DNA of 64,000 nt from Lachnospiraceae bacterium (GTDB taxonomy: Bacteria; Bacillota; Clostridia; Lachnospirales; Lachnospiraceae): contig JAFWOE010000007.1 of assembly GCA_017509985.1 (NCBI GenBank), forward strand, positions 32,541-96,540, written 5' to 3'. The notes below the pieces were generated by a model. That model was given only the letters and a program-made list of their open reading frames with translations. It was not told the DNA's origin and made no database searches. The position numbers and the translations under genes are program-made. Shown one piece after another: positions 63,767-64,000 of this stretch. Numbering within the stretch: position 1 is the stretch's first letter; each line of letters starts with the position of its first letter.

Positions 63767-63793
63767 GGTTTCAGTATCAGTTACTATTCTATA

Positions 63794-63833
63794 AGCCCGG
63801 AACAGAGCGGGACTCCGACTGTTCCGGGCTTTT
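63794..63833 (+). terminator. Terminator of the isomerase unit
   Basis: A perfect 12-bp stem AGCCCGGAACAG/CTGTTCCGGGCT followed by TTT. Confidence 0.8.
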
Positions 63834-63847
63834 CGGTTGGTATTGCC

Positions 63848-64000
63848 TGTTTTCAAGGCTCGAAAATGTATTTGACCAAAGATTCAAAGCCTTGAAAACA
63901 AATAAACCACCTGCTATGCAGGTGGACCCCAACCGGCTTTAGCCCCAGATAAAAAACCTCCCATGCTACAATAAATGTGGGTCCAACCGCATCACGTAGC
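63848..64000. mobile_element. Possible left end of an IS200/IS605-like element, cut by the window
   Basis: Three palindromes follow one another: TGTTTTCAAGGCT with its complement (63848-63860, 63888-63900), the hairpin CCACCTGC-TAT-GCAGGTGG (63907-63925), and CCTCCCATGCTAC (63957-63969), whose complement GTAGC begins at 63996 and is cut off. Subterminal hairpins and a hairpin over the transposase ribosome-binding site are typical of IS200/IS605 ends. No transposase is visible here. Confidence 0.4.

Overview
The window looks like chromosome of an anaerobic, fermentative Firmicute of class Clostridia, probably Lachnospiraceae or a relative. The signs are rubrerythrin/rubredoxin oxidative-stress genes, an EFR1-type flavodoxin-ferredoxin, a T-box leader, a glycyl-radical-enzyme homologue, a clostridial DinB/YolD pair and a Tn916-type recombination module. 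No rRNA, tRNA or CRISPR array was seen. G+C looks close to one half by eye, and is visibly lower in the mobile segment at 41.1-45.4 kb.

Layout. 1-10.4 kb: an alcohol dehydrogenase cut by the window edge; a minus-strand operon of a glycyl-radical-enzyme-like protein, an aldo/keto reductase and a MATE exporter; a divergent EFR1 ferredoxin plus LysR regulator; a lactonase and a MaoC-like dehydratase. 10.9-16.6 kb: ychF, typA, then a T-box leader in front of an unusual HTH-cupin-acyl-CoA synthetase. 16.7-26 kb: a PrsW-like protease, a membrane TIR protein with a SecD-like ectodomain, the potABCD polyamine transporter and an M15 peptidase. 26-34.6 kb: two tandem NSS transporters, a lipoprotein, a two-domain flavodoxin-like reductase, a degenerate BirA-like protein and an SSS symporter. 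34.7-41 kb: a TPR/DUF4037 pair, a prolyl-tRNA editing protein, a C45 hydrolase, an ArsC/Spx protein and a rubredoxin/ferredoxin/rubrerythrin set.

41.1-45.4 kb is a small Tn916-like integrative element inserted in the 5' end of a low-molecular-weight phosphatase gene. It supplies the gene with a new start while stranding the old one. 45.4-49.8 kb holds the phosphatase, an exo/endonuclease-family protein and a TetM/EF-G-like GTPase fused to a YacP/Rae1-like NYN nuclease, split by an apparent one-base deletion.

49.8-55.5 kb is the metabolic centrepiece. A consensus promoter drives five small uncharacterised genes followed by the two subunits of a pyrogallol-phloroglucinol-transhydroxylase-type molybdenum enzyme. 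A few kilobases downstream come moeA, moaA, mobB and moaC, which make or insert the molybdenum cofactor. This suggests anaerobic metabolism of trihydroxybenzenes such as gallate or pyrogallol. The other steps of that pathway are not in the window, so this is inference. 61.3-63.8 kb is a cobalamin riboswitch with terminator in front of a fucose/arabinose-isomerase-like gene and a small partner. The window ends in hairpins that resemble the left end of an IS200/IS605 element.

Most notable: a glycyl-radical-enzyme homologue whose radical glycine is threonine and which has no activase nearby; the transhydroxylase operon with its five orphan proteins; the GTPase-NYN fusion; the T-box-controlled acyl-CoA synthetase; the B12-controlled isomerase; and the element that rebuilds its target gene.
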